In this document: one piece after another, positions 19,477-28,829 of the stretch
How positions within the stretch are numbered: the first letter of the stretch is position 1
How the letters are laid out: each line of letters begins with the position of its first letter
Source of the DNA: Vibrio lentus
GTDB taxonomy: Bacteria > Pseudomonadota > Gammaproteobacteria > Enterobacterales > Vibrionaceae
Assembly: GCF_030409755.1 (NCBI RefSeq)
Contig: NZ_JAUFQE010000001.1
Coordinates: 62,001-126,000, forward strand
Reading direction: 5' to 3'
DNA length: 64,000 bases
Program-made: the position numbers and the translations under genes
The notes under the pieces: model-generated
What the model was told of the DNA's origin: nothing
The model's input: the letters and a program-made list of their open reading frames with translations, nothing else
Database searches by the model: none

Positions 19477-20095
19477 CCTCAAAACCACCGCCTAGGGCGG
19501 TGGTGATTGTTCCTCTAGGCTATAGCCTGAAGAAGTGCCCATGTTAGAAGTAACCTCTTATTCACCACAAGTAAGAGGAAACAACCACATGGGCGATTAC
19601 AGAAGTTCATCACATGTCTATTGGCGTTGCAAATACCATATAGTTTGGACTCCAAAGTATAGATATAAGATTTTGAAAGATAAGGTTGGAAAGGAGCTTT
19701 ATCGTTCAATTTATATTTTGTGCAATATGAAAGACTGCGAGGTTTTAGAGTTAAATGTTCAACCAGATCATGTTCATCTTGTTGTCATTATTCCTCCCAA
19801 GTTGTCGATCTCGAGTTTGTTAGGAGTTTTAAAGGGCCGGACAGCAATTAGACTTTTCAATAAATTTCCACATATACGTAAGAAACTATGGGGAAATCAC
19901 TTTTGGGCTAGAGGGTATTTTGTAGATACGGTCGGTGTGAATGAAGAAGTCATTCGACGATATGTCCGACACCAAGATAAACAGGACATAGAGTATGAAC
20001 AACAACTGCAGTTATTGAAGAACTGATAGCGTGGACGCCCCCTTCTAGGGGGTTATAAAGCAAAACCGCCTTCTAAGAAGGCGGATATTTTTTTT
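19477..20095 (+). mobile_element. IS200/IS605-family element (tnpA only)
   Basis: The element carries one transposase gene flanked by subterminal hairpins: ACCACCGCC-TAG-GGCGGTGGT at 19484-19504 and CCGCCTTCTAAGAAGGCGG at 20066-20084. There are no terminal inverted repeats and no target duplication, as expected for this family. Exact ends are estimated by restoring the interrupted flavoprotein reading frame. Confidence 0.85.
19589..20026 (+). CDS. tnpA: IS200-type Y1 transposase TnpA
   Basis: A 145-residue protein starting with MGDYRSSSHVYWRCKYHIVW, the standard opening of IS200 TnpA. It has the HUH motif in QPDHVHLVV (~residues 60-68) and a catalytic-Tyr helix with VIRRYVRHQ (~130). These enzymes cut and rejoin single-stranded DNA. 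The ATG at 19589 matches family starts; an upstream in-frame ATG is less likely. Confidence 0.93.
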   Translation: MGDYRSSSHVYWRCKYHIVWTPKYRYKILKDKVGKELYRSIYILCNMKDCEVLELNVQPDHVHLVVIIPPKLSISSLLGVLKGRTAIRLFNKFPHIRKKLWGNHFWARGYFVDTVGVNEEVIRRYVRHQDKQDIEYEQQLQLLKN

Positions 20096-20685
20096 TCTCG
20101 AAGACCTGACGCATTGAAGGGCAGGACAGTTGGTTTGGTACTCGATTCTCCTTGGGGATTGAGCTATCACGTGACTACTCGCTCTCACTCAAAAGGGGAG
20201 ACAACGTGCCTGTCGGTGACGGCAACGGCACTCGATAAAGCTCGAGGTCTCCTCTACCAAAAACCGATGCTGTCCTGCACTGAAGAGCAAGTGAGAGATG
20301 AACTATTGTATCAAGTTCTTGGGCGATTAGACTTATTAGAGCACCCTGCTTACCAAGGATTTAGGGTGGGCCTCGGTGCGAAAATGGTCACGCCAGAAGA
20401 GTTAAAAACCTTATATGCCGATCACTTTTATGGCGATGCCGTTATTAATGAACGAGGACAGGCTCGCCATTGGGTTCTGCAACACGCGTTAACTCAGCCG
20501 ACCTCTCAGAATACACTGACGACCACTGTGCAAAACTTCTCGAACGTTTTCTTAAGCGGGGAATATTTGTCGGACCCGAGACAAACTTGGCGAGTGCCTG
20601 TGACATTAGAGCGATGCATTGAAACAGCCAACCTGTGTATGATGGATCTAGCCGAGCGCGCGGCCTGCTATAAGGAGCAAAATGC

Positions 20686-21477
20686 ATGAAATCTGCCTTG
20701 TATTCTCCCTTATCCTCCGGTTTATTCTTAACTCTGTGTGGTGTGTATGGCTATGGTTTTTATTGGCTTGTACAGAGCTCGATTTGGTTTGCGTTAATGC
20801 TCACATTAGTGCTGCCTTTGCTGTTTTGGCCGTTGACTCAACCTGTTGAAAATGCGGGCGAGATAAAGCGTATCCTGTGCTTAGAGACGGGGTTTAACTT
20901 GTTGTGTTTTCTCGCGGTGAGCCAGTGGCTCAGCCTAACGGACTTTGATAAAGGGTTGATGGTGTTTTTTGTTCTCCAATCCGTTGGTTTTATCTTGGTG
21001 CAGTTCAAAAAAAAAGCGTATCTCTCGATGCTTATTTCGGTGGTGCTTGCAGCGACGATCGCGCATTGGATGTGCTCTGGTGAGCAAACGAGCCTACTTG
21101 GTGAGGGAAAACTATTATTAGTTGGCAAGGCGATACCTTGGCAGTTAAGTGTTATTTATGGTGTTTGGTTGATACAACTTTTGTTGGTGGAGTATCGTGC
21201 TGTCTTACCCAAGTTGACATTGATTATTGGCCATTTAGCCTCATTTTTGATTGCGATTGGAGCCGATGACTTTTTCCATGCTCGCATCGTAACGGCCAGT
21301 CATCTTCTTTTCCTTAGTTTGTGCGTTAACCTAAAAAGTATCGATTGGGGAGGACGTAGTTTCGCAACTTCGAATCATTTGAATCAATTTATTCAAGGTC
21401 TTGCTATTCGAACCGCTCTTTCTAAGCTATTTCTGGTCTTGGTGACGAGCACCTATCTCAGTCTTTTTATCCTATAG
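20686..21477 (+). CDS. Polytopic membrane protein, 263 aa
   Basis: A very hydrophobic protein with about eight predicted membrane segments and a few conserved-looking polar positions in loops. No family recognised. It overlaps the stop of the broken flavoprotein by 4 bp, so the two were co-expressed; a membrane partner or transporter for the flavoprotein product is possible but unproven. A Cys-poor, Leu/Val-rich composition fits an inner-membrane protein. Confidence 0.65.
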   Translation: MKSALYSPLSSGLFLTLCGVYGYGFYWLVQSSIWFALMLTLVLPLLFWPLTQPVENAGEIKRILCLETGFNLLCFLAVSQWLSLTDFDKGLMVFFVLQSVGFILVQFKKKAYLSMLISVVLAATIAHWMCSGEQTSLLGEGKLLLVGKAIPWQLSVIYGVWLIQLLLVEYRAVLPKLTLIIGHLASFLIAIGADDFFHARIVTASHLLFLSLCVNLKSIDWGGRSFATSNHLNQFIQGLAIRTALSKLFLVLVTSTYLSLFIL

Positions 21478-21657
21478 GTTGAACGTACTGGTGCCTTATT
21501 TGACCAAAATAGAATCCGCATTAAACATCTTTCTTTCGTGAAACATCAAGACTTTGATGTCGTAAAAAATAGAGTGTAATGCTTTTGATATGTCGGATAA
21601 TAACCCGACAGCGCCTGTTCTCACTCTAGAAAAATATCTTCACCATAAAGGCAATTT

Positions 21658-24186
21658 ATGTATAAAAAAATAATGCTTGTCCTTGCTATGAGCATAGCTT
21701 TCATGACGTCAAACAATCCCGCTCTTGCTAAGGATAACGTCAGTGTTAACACCTCTTTACCGTTTGAGTCCCTCCCTCCCTTTGATAAAGCGTGGCGGCT
21801 TGATTTTGCGAAAGATTACGCGCACATGATTCTTTCCTTGCCAGACCCTATACGAGTGGCGTCAGATAAGATAAAAGAAGTATTAACTCAACACGGGTAC
21901 CATGATATTGATCCTGATGCAGTTTTTTATCACCACTTTGACGGGGCCCAGAGCAGTCATCGAACTTATAATGGTTGGGCTCATTACGAGCACCCAAGCG
22001 AATCTTATACACTCACTCAAGCGGTTATGCTTAATGCCTTCAGTCGTTATCGAGACTCGTATCCTGGCACCATCAATGTTGATACTGGGATCTATACACA
22101 AGGCGCGACTGGTGAAGCGTTCGATGAAAAAAATGAAGTCCGCTTACTTTCATCGACCCTGTGGAATATCGCTTACAACGAGTTAGATATTCAAGGCGTT
22201 TATAGTGAGGCGTTAACAACGTTTTGGTCGGAGAATACAACACGCTACACCCAACTAGTGAGAGACAGTTACGCCTTTTCAGCCTATCAGCAGTACCATC
22301 ATGGTTTGCTCAACCAAGCTCAGTATCAACTCGCCATCGCCATACTCTCTTCTTCTCAAAGAAGAGAGGTCAGTGTGTATCGTTTTGATGTCTACGGTTA
22401 TGACTCGACTGATATCTTATTGATTGAGTCTAAAGACGGCCAAGGGGGCTTGCTCTATACTCCAGGCGCTCAACAACCATTTTGGGCATACCGCAGTGAA
22501 CGTCAGCTCAAAAAACACTTATTCAAGAGTTTAAGAAGTCCCTCAAACCGAAAACATTTACAGTCACATTTCAGCCTTTATTTAAGGCAAGATGGCGCAA
22601 CGTATTCCGGTGTGGATACGGCCTTAAAAGCATTTGCCACTGATAATTGGTCGGAGGGCTATATGATGATGAAGCGTCATCGTATCGACGGGAATGTGTT
22701 TGCTCGAATGACGGAACAGATGAAAGCGCGTTTAGTCAGTGACGGAGATACCATGATCAAATCCGATCTTGAGGCACAACGCGATTACCTACTTTCTGTG
22801 GCTTATAGCGTCATGACCCTATTGCCGGTGGTTGATGTTATTGCTCCTGAGATGGGTATTCCATTGAACATTGGTTTGAGTGCAAACCTGTTTGGGTTGA
22901 GTCTTGACAAAGCGTTACACGGTGACACATTGCAAGAACGTTTAGAAGGCACAAAGATGAGCTCGATCAACGCCGCTATCATTGGAGCGACGCCGCTTTT
23001 GCCCGCCCTTGCACAATATGGTCGTGCATTAGCAGAAGCGACTGAAATTGCGACGGAGTCTCTCCCTAATGTTATGGTGGCCAACTCTGGTTTTCCCATC
23101 GAAGAGATGGAAGGATTCACCTCGATGCCTCGTTTAATCGTGCACCCTCAAACAAGCGAAGAGCTCTTAGGTGTCAAGTTAACCAATAGTGGTCGAAGTA
23201 CTTTACTTCGTTCAGATGGGTTTGCTTACTATCGCGAAGTCGATCCTTCTAGTGGGCGATTAATAACGGAGACGCGTATTGTCAGAACCGTTAACCCTGA
23301 TACTGGAGAAGTACAATGGCTAGAGAATGCTGGACTCAGAGGGGGAGGTGATGTCGTCAACAATGATGTGAGTTCTGAAAGCGAGAGAAGTACGTTACCT
23401 GAACTATTCTTACCGGAAGATTTGCCAGAACGCCCTGGCATGGGTGGGTCTGGCTACGCTGATATGGGGGGAGGAAGAGAAGACGAAGCATTGAAAGATT
23501 TTTTCGAGCTAGAGCAGAAGGTCGACCCCTATGCTTACCTAACCGACGTCGATAAGCTTCATGAAGTGAGTGCTAGAGCACAGCAGGAAATTCACTCCCT
23601 TCCATTTTATCGCAATTACGATCCCGAGGTGAGAGGCTCATTAGTCTTTCGAGGCGATAACCGTCTACCGGATGAGTTATTTCATTCTGGTTTCAATCGT
23701 AAAGTAGAGCCGATTGAGTATATTAGTCATGCTCACCACACTCGTGGGATCCGCGGCGTGATTTCAACCACAACCGATCAACGTATTGCGGTCAACTACG
23801 CATTACATAATCAACGTGGCTATGTGTATGCGATAGAGTTGAATCATGGTGGGAAGTCGGTGGATACGTTGTTGAGAGGGAAGTCCCTCAGTGAGATTGC
23901 GACCTTAAATATTCCGCCAGAAGACATTATGTTCGCACTAGGACCTTTCTCAGGTGCTGAAACATCGTACTCAACATTAATAGAGAGCGAAGAACTTAGA
24001 ACGGCGGAACTGATGATTAATCCTCATTCACAGGCTTCATTAGAAGTGGCAGAAAGGGCTTTCGAGAAGATAAAAGCCACGTTGAAGTACCCACTCAGTC
24101 CTGAGATGTCTTTTAGCGAACGATACATAAACAGAGCCGATTTATTTTGGCATGAGACTGAAGCCACACTGCCTACATATCATTAA
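21658..24186 (+). CDS. Exported toxin-like protein with C-terminal cholera/pertussis-type ADP-ribosyltransferase domain
   Basis: An 842-residue protein with a Sec signal peptide (~residues 1-24, NNPALA). Residues ~35-330 resemble the N-terminal module of large dermonecrotic-toxin-like proteins (DUF6543-type: SYTLTQAVMLNAF, then NVDTGIYTQG and a W-rich helical region). Residues ~400-460 contain a hydrophobic helical pair. From ~655 the three elements of the CT/PT ADP-ribosyltransferase fold appear in order: FRGDNR (R665, D667), an STS-like ISTTT (S703) and SEIATLNIPPED with E746 placed like the catalytic Glu of pertussis toxin S1. No B-subunit gene is adjacent. A RBS (AAAGG) precedes the ATG. 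Activity and target are inference. Confidence 0.8.
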   Translation: MYKKIMLVLAMSIAFMTSNNPALAKDNVSVNTSLPFESLPPFDKAWRLDFAKDYAHMILSLPDPIRVASDKIKEVLTQHGYHDIDPDAVFYHHFDGAQSSHRTYNGWAHYEHPSESYTLTQAVMLNAFSRYRDSYPGTINVDTGIYTQGATGEAFDEKNEVRLLSSTLWNIAYNELDIQGVYSEALTTFWSENTTRYTQLVRDSYAFSAYQQYHHGLLNQAQYQLAIAILSSSQRREVSVYRFDVYGYDSTDILLIESKDGQGGLLYTPGAQQPFWAYRSERQLKKHLFKSLRSPSNRKHLQSHFSLYLRQDGATYSGVDTALKAFATDNWSEGYMMMKRHRIDGNVFARMTEQMKARLVSDGDTMIKSDLEAQRDYLLSVAYSVMTLLPVVDVIAPEMGIPLNIGLSANLFGLSLDKALHGDTLQERLEGTKMSSINAAIIGATPLLPALAQYGRALAEATEIATESLPNVMVANSGFPIEEMEGFTSMPRLIVHPQTSEELLGVKLTNSGRSTLLRSDGFAYYREVDPSSGRLITETRIVRTVNPDTGEVQWLENAGLRGGGDVVNNDVSSESERSTLPELFLPEDLPERPGMGGSGYADMGGGREDEALKDFFELEQKVDPYAYLTDVDKLHEVSARAQQEIHSLPFYRNYDPEVRGSLVFRGDNRLPDELFHSGFNRKVEPIEYISHAHHTRGIRGVISTTTDQRIAVNYALHNQRGYVYAIELNHGGKSVDTLLRGKSLSEIATLNIPPEDIMFALGPFSGAETSYSTLIESEELRTAELMINPHSQASLEVAERAFEKIKATLKYPLSPEMSFSERYINRADLFWHETEATLPTYH

Positions 24187-24241
24187 CTCGGACTTCTCTC
24201 TGCGTTTTTAGGCAAAAGATAAATTTATAGAGATTGTTATA

Positions 24242-24260
24242 GGCTTTGATGTAATGGATG
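24242..24260 (+). repeat. Copy of the GGCTTTGATGTGATGG-type IS junction word
   Basis: GGCTTTGATGTAATGG, nearly identical to the IS5/IS110 left junction at 25059-25074 and a third copy at 35212-35226. It probably marks an old insertion or deletion remnant. Confidence 0.5.
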
Positions 24261-24280
24261 CCAAATAAGATGCACATAAA

Positions 24281-24306
24281 AAGCCAGTAACTTACGTTAC
24301 TGGCTT
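24281..24306 (+). terminator. Perfect-stem terminator downstream of the ADP-ribosyltransferase gene
   Basis: An 11-bp perfect stem AAGCCAGTAAC / GTTACTGGCTT with a 4-nt loop. T/A-rich flanks on both sides would let it work for convergent transcripts from 24186 and 24390. Confidence 0.7.
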
Positions 24307-24389
24307 ACTAAAAATAGCGTTCCTGCCAAGTTTTTGAGCTCCTTGCTCTTGTTGGTTCCATATTGAGCTTTAGGGTTCCTTTGTATGTA

Positions 24390-24584
24390 TCAGAAGCAAC
24401 TCACAGGGTTTAAGTAACATTGGTAATAAGTAAAATCATCGTCATAATTATGTACACCACTGCTATTTAAAAGTAGTGGTGTAACTAAAGTATTAGAGTT
24501 GATGTCATTTTCTGGGAGTTGCTTAGCCCCAGCCGACACAGAAATGAATAATGCAACTAAGCTTAAAGTGTTAAGTTTTTTCAT
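24390..24584 (-). CDS. Small exported peptide, 64 aa
   Basis: The ORF starts at the ATG at 24584 with AAGGTGACC before it. A signal peptide (MKKLNTLSLVALFISVSAGA) is followed by a ~44-residue acidic/polar mature region ending YYQCYLNPVSCF with two Cys six residues apart, which could form a disulfide. No family recognised. It is convergent with the toxin-like gene. An upstream in-frame ATG (24617) is less likely. Confidence 0.55.
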   Translation of the reverse strand: MKKLNTLSLVALFISVSAGAKQLPENDINSNTLVTPLLLNSSGVHNYDDDFTYYQCYLNPVSCF

Positions 24585-24617
24585 ATTGGTCACCTTATGA
24601 ATTTGATTAAAAGCCAA

Positions 24618-25058
24618 GACGTTTTGAAATCTTAACCTATTTGAATGTAACGTTTATGAGTATAATGAGAGGAGCTTAATAGCTCTTAATTTCATTATAT
24701 AAACATGATTTCATATTGTCAGCGCTTTGGCTATTGGCATCTTTTTATATTTGCATTTTTGCCTGCCTGGTGATTAGCTTGCAAGCAGTCGCTTTTGAAG
24801 CGACTCATTGACTTTCTAGTATCAACAAAAATACTGGCAGATAAGGCGGTATTTGTTATTTTGAGTTTCTTACTTCCCCCCTGTCGTTCAGACCTCGGTT
24901 GTCATATCGGTGAAACGACCTTAACTAAGCGTCTATTCAATGATATCCCCGCACGTTCATGACCTTATTTGATCGTTGTTATTTCTCGGCAGACCTTTGG
25001 TTGTCGTGGCAAGAAAGTGCGGAAAATACTTATTGGTTAATGCTTGCAAGCGTAAACT
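24618..25058. other. Gene-free region with an IS66-like end remnant
   Basis: About 440 bp without a gene. Positions ~24790-24866 repeat the words seen just inside the IS66 left end at 31002-31080 (CGACTCATTGACTTTCTA, then AAGGCGGTAT), so this is a decayed IS66 terminal segment. Nothing else recognised. Confidence 0.55.
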
Positions 25059-25064
25059 GGCTTT

Positions 25065-26428
25065 GATGTGATGGACGCACCTCCCTTCTAGCGTCGTTGT
25101 ACCAAACTAATAGTACAACCAGTGAGAACAGGAGTAACAAGTATCTCTATTAAAGTTGTCGGTATCGATATAGCAAAAAATCTCTTCCAAGTATGTGTGT
25201 TGAGTACTGATGGACAAATTTTGTCAAACAGAAAGATAAAGCGAGATAGGCTTCTTGATACTATCCGCCAACTACCAGAGCAAACTGCTCTTGCAATGGA
25301 ATCATGTGCAACTTCTCATCATTGGGGCAGAATATTTCAAGAGCTGGGATATAAAGTAGCGCTTATTCCAGCTCAGCACGTAAAACCATTTGTTGGGCGG
25401 CAAAAGAACGACGCCAATGATGCAAGAGCTATTTGCGAAGCCTTTTCTAGACCTGACATTTATTTCGTTCCTGTTAAATCTGTTGAGCAACAAGACCTCA
25501 AAGCGATACGCAGTGTCCGTAAACGTTTGGTGGAGAACAGAACTGCCTTGGCGAACCAGATCAGGGGATTGGCTGCTGAGTACGGTGTTGTATTTCCTAT
25601 TTCCATTAAAGCTTTACGGTGTCATTTACCGCTAGCTCTTGAAGATGCAGAGAATGAGCTTTCTCCAGTAATTAGGAACTTACTGCAAACTTTATACTAT
25701 GACTTTATCAGCCTGAGCGAAGAGATAGATGATATGACTCAAAGTGTCACCATATTGAGTCAGCAAAATCCAAGGTATGAGGCTATTCGGAATATTCTTG
25801 GTTTTGGACCGATTTTGACAGCAGCACTGATTAGTGAAGTAGGAGCTGGAAACCAATTCCAAAATGGTCGTCAGTTCTCTGCATGGTGTGGGCTGGTTCC
25901 TAAACAAAATAGTACAGGCGGAAAAAGTACTCTTGGCTCTCTATCGAAAAATGGCAATCGTGAATTAAGAACATTACTTATTCACGGTGCTCGCGCAGTG
26001 GTTCGGTGCGGAGCTAAAAAATCGGATGCTATGGGAGCATGGTTAAGAGGACTCATTGCACGCCGAGGCAAAGCAAAAGCGATTGTCGCTCTTGCAAACA
26101 AACTAGGGCGGGTAGCAAGGCACATCTTGGCGAAAAATAGTGAATACGATATTAATCAGGCCTTTAAGCCTGTTTGATTAAAAATAGTAAGTTCAAGGGG
26201 AATTCCCTTAAGAAGCAACTGAGTTTGCAATAGCTGATGAATAAACGGTGAACCATCCTTACTACACTCTGAGACGCAACAGGGTTATTGAAACCGTGGC
26301 TTTGAAAAGACAGTAAGGGGCGGATTACATCATGGCGCAGGTCTATTATCGATCTAAAAAGACGTCGGATATATGTTAGCGACCGTACCCTTCAATTAGC
26401 CATTGCATCCTGAGGTGCGTCCATATAT
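25065..26428 (+). mobile_element. IS110-family (IS1111-like) element inserted in an IS5 terminal repeat
   Basis: The element has subterminal inverted repeats TGGACGCACCTC (25072-) and GAGGTGCGTCCA (26412-), a feature of the IS1111 group, and no obvious target duplication. Both flanks are the two parts of one IS5-type inverted repeat (GGCTTT | GTTGCGTAATTC). Confidence 0.75.
25122..26177 (+). CDS. IS110-family transposase (DEDD)
   Basis: A 351-residue transposase. The N-terminal RuvC-like DEDD domain begins VVGIDIAKNLFQV, contains the AMESCATSHHW and KNDANDARAI blocks, and the C-terminal transposase_20 region has GFGPILTAALISEVG and FSAWCGLVP. The frame opens with GTG at 25122. Intact as far as can be seen. 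Confidence 0.92.
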   Translation: MRTGVTSISIKVVGIDIAKNLFQVCVLSTDGQILSNRKIKRDRLLDTIRQLPEQTALAMESCATSHHWGRIFQELGYKVALIPAQHVKPFVGRQKNDANDARAICEAFSRPDIYFVPVKSVEQQDLKAIRSVRKRLVENRTALANQIRGLAAEYGVVFPISIKALRCHLPLALEDAENELSPVIRNLLQTLYYDFISLSEEIDDMTQSVTILSQQNPRYEAIRNILGFGPILTAALISEVGAGNQFQNGRQFSAWCGLVPKQNSTGGKSTLGSLSKNGNRELRTLLIHGARAVVRCGAKKSDAMGAWLRGLIARRGKAKAIVALANKLGRVARHILAKNSEYDINQAFKPV

Positions 26429-26691
26429 GTTGCGTAATTCAATGGAACTAAAGCAAGAACCTACGATCTGATCAGCTACGTCCACTCTCTCTCGTAGCCC
26501 TATGCCTAAACCTCTCTACAAAACAACCAACTGGAAGCAATACAACCAATCACTCATTAACCGTGGCTCTCTGACTTTTTGGATTGATGAGAAAGCGATA
26601 GCCGAGTGGAAGCAAAACAAACAAGGCAAGCGTGGTAGACTTCGCCGATTCAGCGACTTGGTGATCTGCTCCAGTCAGACTGGACACTTAG

Positions 26692-27543
26692 CTAAGCGAC
26701 ATTTTGCTTTTCAAAGTTCATTGGGCTTAGATACCCAAGTGCACTGTGCCTTCTCGTTCGATTATAATCAACTTCTATGTACTCGAAGATCGTTTGGCGC
26801 ATCTGCTCTCTCGTCATGATCGGCTCATATTGGATTGCTTCAACTTTCATTGAGTGGAAGAAGCTCTCAACACATGCGTTGTCCCAACAGTTCCCTTTTC
26901 TACTCATACTTTGTTTTAAATTATAAGTACTTATGAGGTCTCGATAGTCTTTCGAACAGTACTGACTACCTCGATCGCTATGAGTTATAACCTGCTCAGG
27001 AAACCCTCGACGGAATAAAGCCATTGATAAGGCATCACAGACCAGTGAGGCCGTCATTCTCGTATCCATAGACCAACCAATAACTTGCCTTGAATAAAGG
27101 TCAATAATGACAGCTAAGTACAGCCAGCCTTCGCTTGTGGCAACATAGGTGATGTCTCCTGCCCATTTTTGATTCGGAGCCGTTGCGTTAAAATCTTGAG
27201 CGAGCAAGTTCGGAGCAACGGGCATTTTATGCTTACTGTCTGTTGTACACTTAAACTTGCGTGCTGCTTTCGCTACTAAATCCTGACGTTTCATACTGGC
27301 GGCAATGGTCTTAACATTATGGTTATCACCGCTCTCTGCCAGCTCTTTCTGAATACGTCTTGAGCCATCTCGCTCTTTGCTAACGTCAAAAGCTTCTTTT
27401 ACTTTGGTATCAAGCTTTTGGCGCTCTGTCTCACGTTGAATCGCCTTGTGGCGATTCTCAACCCAATAATAAAACCCACTTCGAGAAACTCTGAACACCT
27501 TAGCCATACGGGAAATACTGAAACTCAGCAGGTGTTCGAGCAT
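26692..27543 (-). CDS. IS3-family transposase OrfB (copy 1)
   Basis: A 283-residue integrase-type protein with an HTH_21 region (RHQ-type, DGSRRIQKEL) and an rve DDE core: WAGDITYVAT, THSDRGSQYCS and CVESFFHSMKVE. It would normally be made as OrfAB by a -1 frameshift. It appears intact. Confidence 0.93.
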   Translation of the reverse strand: MLEHLLSFSISRMAKVFRVSRSGFYYWVENRHKAIQRETERQKLDTKVKEAFDVSKERDGSRRIQKELAESGDNHNVKTIAASMKRQDLVAKAARKFKCTTDSKHKMPVAPNLLAQDFNATAPNQKWAGDITYVATSEGWLYLAVIIDLYSRQVIGWSMDTRMTASLVCDALSMALFRRGFPEQVITHSDRGSQYCSKDYRDLISTYNLKQSMSRKGNCWDNACVESFFHSMKVEAIQYEPIMTREQMRQTIFEYIEVDYNRTRRHSALGYLSPMNFEKQNVA

Positions 27544-27557
27544 AAATTCATAGCAAT

Positions 27558-27842
27558 TTACTTTAGATTTTTCGCGAAGTAGGTGGCGGCCTTTTTTACG
27601 ATTTCTAGCTCTTCTGCTTGCTCTGCCAACTGCCTCTTTAGCTTAGCGACTTCAACGGCCAATTCTTGTTCTCGTTGGCTAATACTCGAATTCTTCTTTG
27701 TGGCTTTTCGCCAACCGTAGATCTGAGATTCATGTAACGAGAGCTGTCTTGCGGCTGCAGCGACTCCCACTTTCTCTGCCAGCTTCAGGGTTTCTGCTTT
27801 AAATTCAGGAGAATGGATAATACGTTTCTTCTTAATTGTCAT
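27558..27842 (-). CDS. IS3-family OrfA (copy 1)
   Basis: A 94-residue HTH protein (MTIKKKRIIHSPEFKAET, then GVAAAARQLSLHESQIYGW) with a Leu/Glu coiled-coil C-terminus, as usual for IS3 OrfA. The ATG at 27842 is within 60 bp of the IS end. Confidence 0.92.
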   Translation of the reverse strand: MTIKKKRIIHSPEFKAETLKLAEKVGVAAAARQLSLHESQIYGWRKATKKNSSISQREQELAVEVAKLKRQLAEQAEELEIVKKAATYFAKNLK

Positions 27843-28829
27843 GGTTCACCTCATTAGTGATTGTACTCACTTAACTCAGTGTCCAAAACTGCTGGTGCGG
27901 ATCATGGCCATTACTACCGCACTGATGGTGAAACGCGTTTTCTCTATGCCATTGAGAGCGCTGCAAGGTTTTCTAGACTCCGTATTTAAGCTGGCTAACA
28001 TCCCGCTGGTTTGCCCACACTACACATGTATAAGCCGTCGATCTAAGGAAGTTGAGGTTTCATTTAAAACTAAAACCAGAGGTGCGATACAACACCTAGC
28101 CATTGATGCCACAGGTCTCAAGGTTTATGGCGAAGGGGAATGGAAGGTCAAGAAGCATTGAACTGATGGGAAGCGCAGAGTCTGGCGTAAGCTGCACATC
28201 GCAGTAGATACAAGCACCCACGAAATAATCGCAGCAGAGCTGAGCTTATCTAACGTAACCGATGCCGAAGTGCTCCCCAACTTACTCAAGCAAACACGTC
28301 GGAAAATCATTGAGATATCAGGTGATGGCGCTTATGACACAAGGAATTGCCATGATGCCATACTGATCAAGCGAGCTGTTCCGCTCATCCATCCAAGAGA
28401 AGGGGCAGCCTTCTGGGAGCAAGGGCATCCTCGTAACTTAGCGGTAGGTTGCCAGAAGCTCTACGGCTCCAACAAGAAGTGGAAAAAGCGGTATGGCTAT
28501 CATAAGCGCTCACTATCAGAGACAGCAATGTATCGAGTGAAACAGTTGTTAGGCGGAAAGTTAAGCTTGAGGAACTACAACGCTCAGGTTGGTGAGACTT
28601 ACGCAATGATCAAAGCATTGAATAAGCTTACGGGGCTAGGTATGCCTGAAACTCAGTATATCGTTTAGGAATCAAGCACAATGGGGCAGACATACATTGT
28701 CTCAGAATTAAGCAACAAAGCCAATATACTACTCAATTAGCATTATTGTTATCTATGTTTTTTATTTGCCAATTGAGCTTTATATGCAACAGTGTTTAAT
28801 CTGGTGTTCTGAACAAAAGGAAATATATT

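Larger units (their letters stand above)
18506..20689 (+). pseudogene. FAD-dependent amine-oxidase/desaturase-like protein, interrupted by an IS200-type element
   Basis: The 5' part (18506-~19476) encodes ~323 residues with a Rossmann FAD site (FGAGISGLAMAHNC, then a GGKC) typical of the flavin amine oxidase / phytoene desaturase superfamily. The 3' part (~20095-20689) continues with LVLDSPWGLSYH and ends with NVFLSGEYLSDP and RVPVTLERCIETA, the FAD-binding C-terminal block. The IS between 19476 and 20095 breaks it after ...QFYWL. Rejoined, it would be ~520 aa. The stop overlaps the next gene start (ATGA at 20686), so the set was an operon. The substrate is not evident. Confidence 0.8.
26667..27899 (-). 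mobile_element. IS3-family element, copy 1 (1233 bp)
   Basis: Imperfect terminal repeats TGCTCCAGTCAGACTGGACAC and, reversed, CGCACCAGCAGTTTTGGACAC, with GATC on both outer sides (26663-26666 and 27900-27903). It has two overlapping-type genes orfA and orfB on the minus strand. A copy of identical length lies at 57814-59046. Confidence 0.9.
26502..28668 (+). pseudogene. IS5-family (IS903-like) transposase, broken by IS3 insertion and a nonsense codon
   Basis: The N-terminus (MPKPLYKTTNWKQYNQSLIN, 26502-26666) is cut by the IS3 element. The rest resumes at ~27904 (TTALMVKRVFSMPLRALQG) and continues to GMPETQYIV at 28668. An in-frame TGA at 28159-28161 interrupts KKH*TDGKRRVW, where family members have a Gly codon. 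The DDE region (LAIDATGLKVYG, ISGDGAYDT) is otherwise recognisable. Confidence 0.85.
25059..28722 (+). mobile_element. IS5-family (IS903-like) element, itself split by IS110- and IS3-family insertions
   Basis: The right terminal repeat ends ...AAGCAACAAAGCC at 28722. The left repeat is split: GGCTTT at 25059-25064 and GTTGCGTAATTC from 26429. Between them sits the IS110-type element. Subtracting both insertions leaves an element of about 1.07 kb, normal for the IS903 group. Its transposase is broken. Confidence 0.75.

Noticed and set aside
26502..26819. 105-aa ORF at the left IS junction as a gene
   Set aside because: It is the N-terminus of the IS5 transposase running into the IS3 end.
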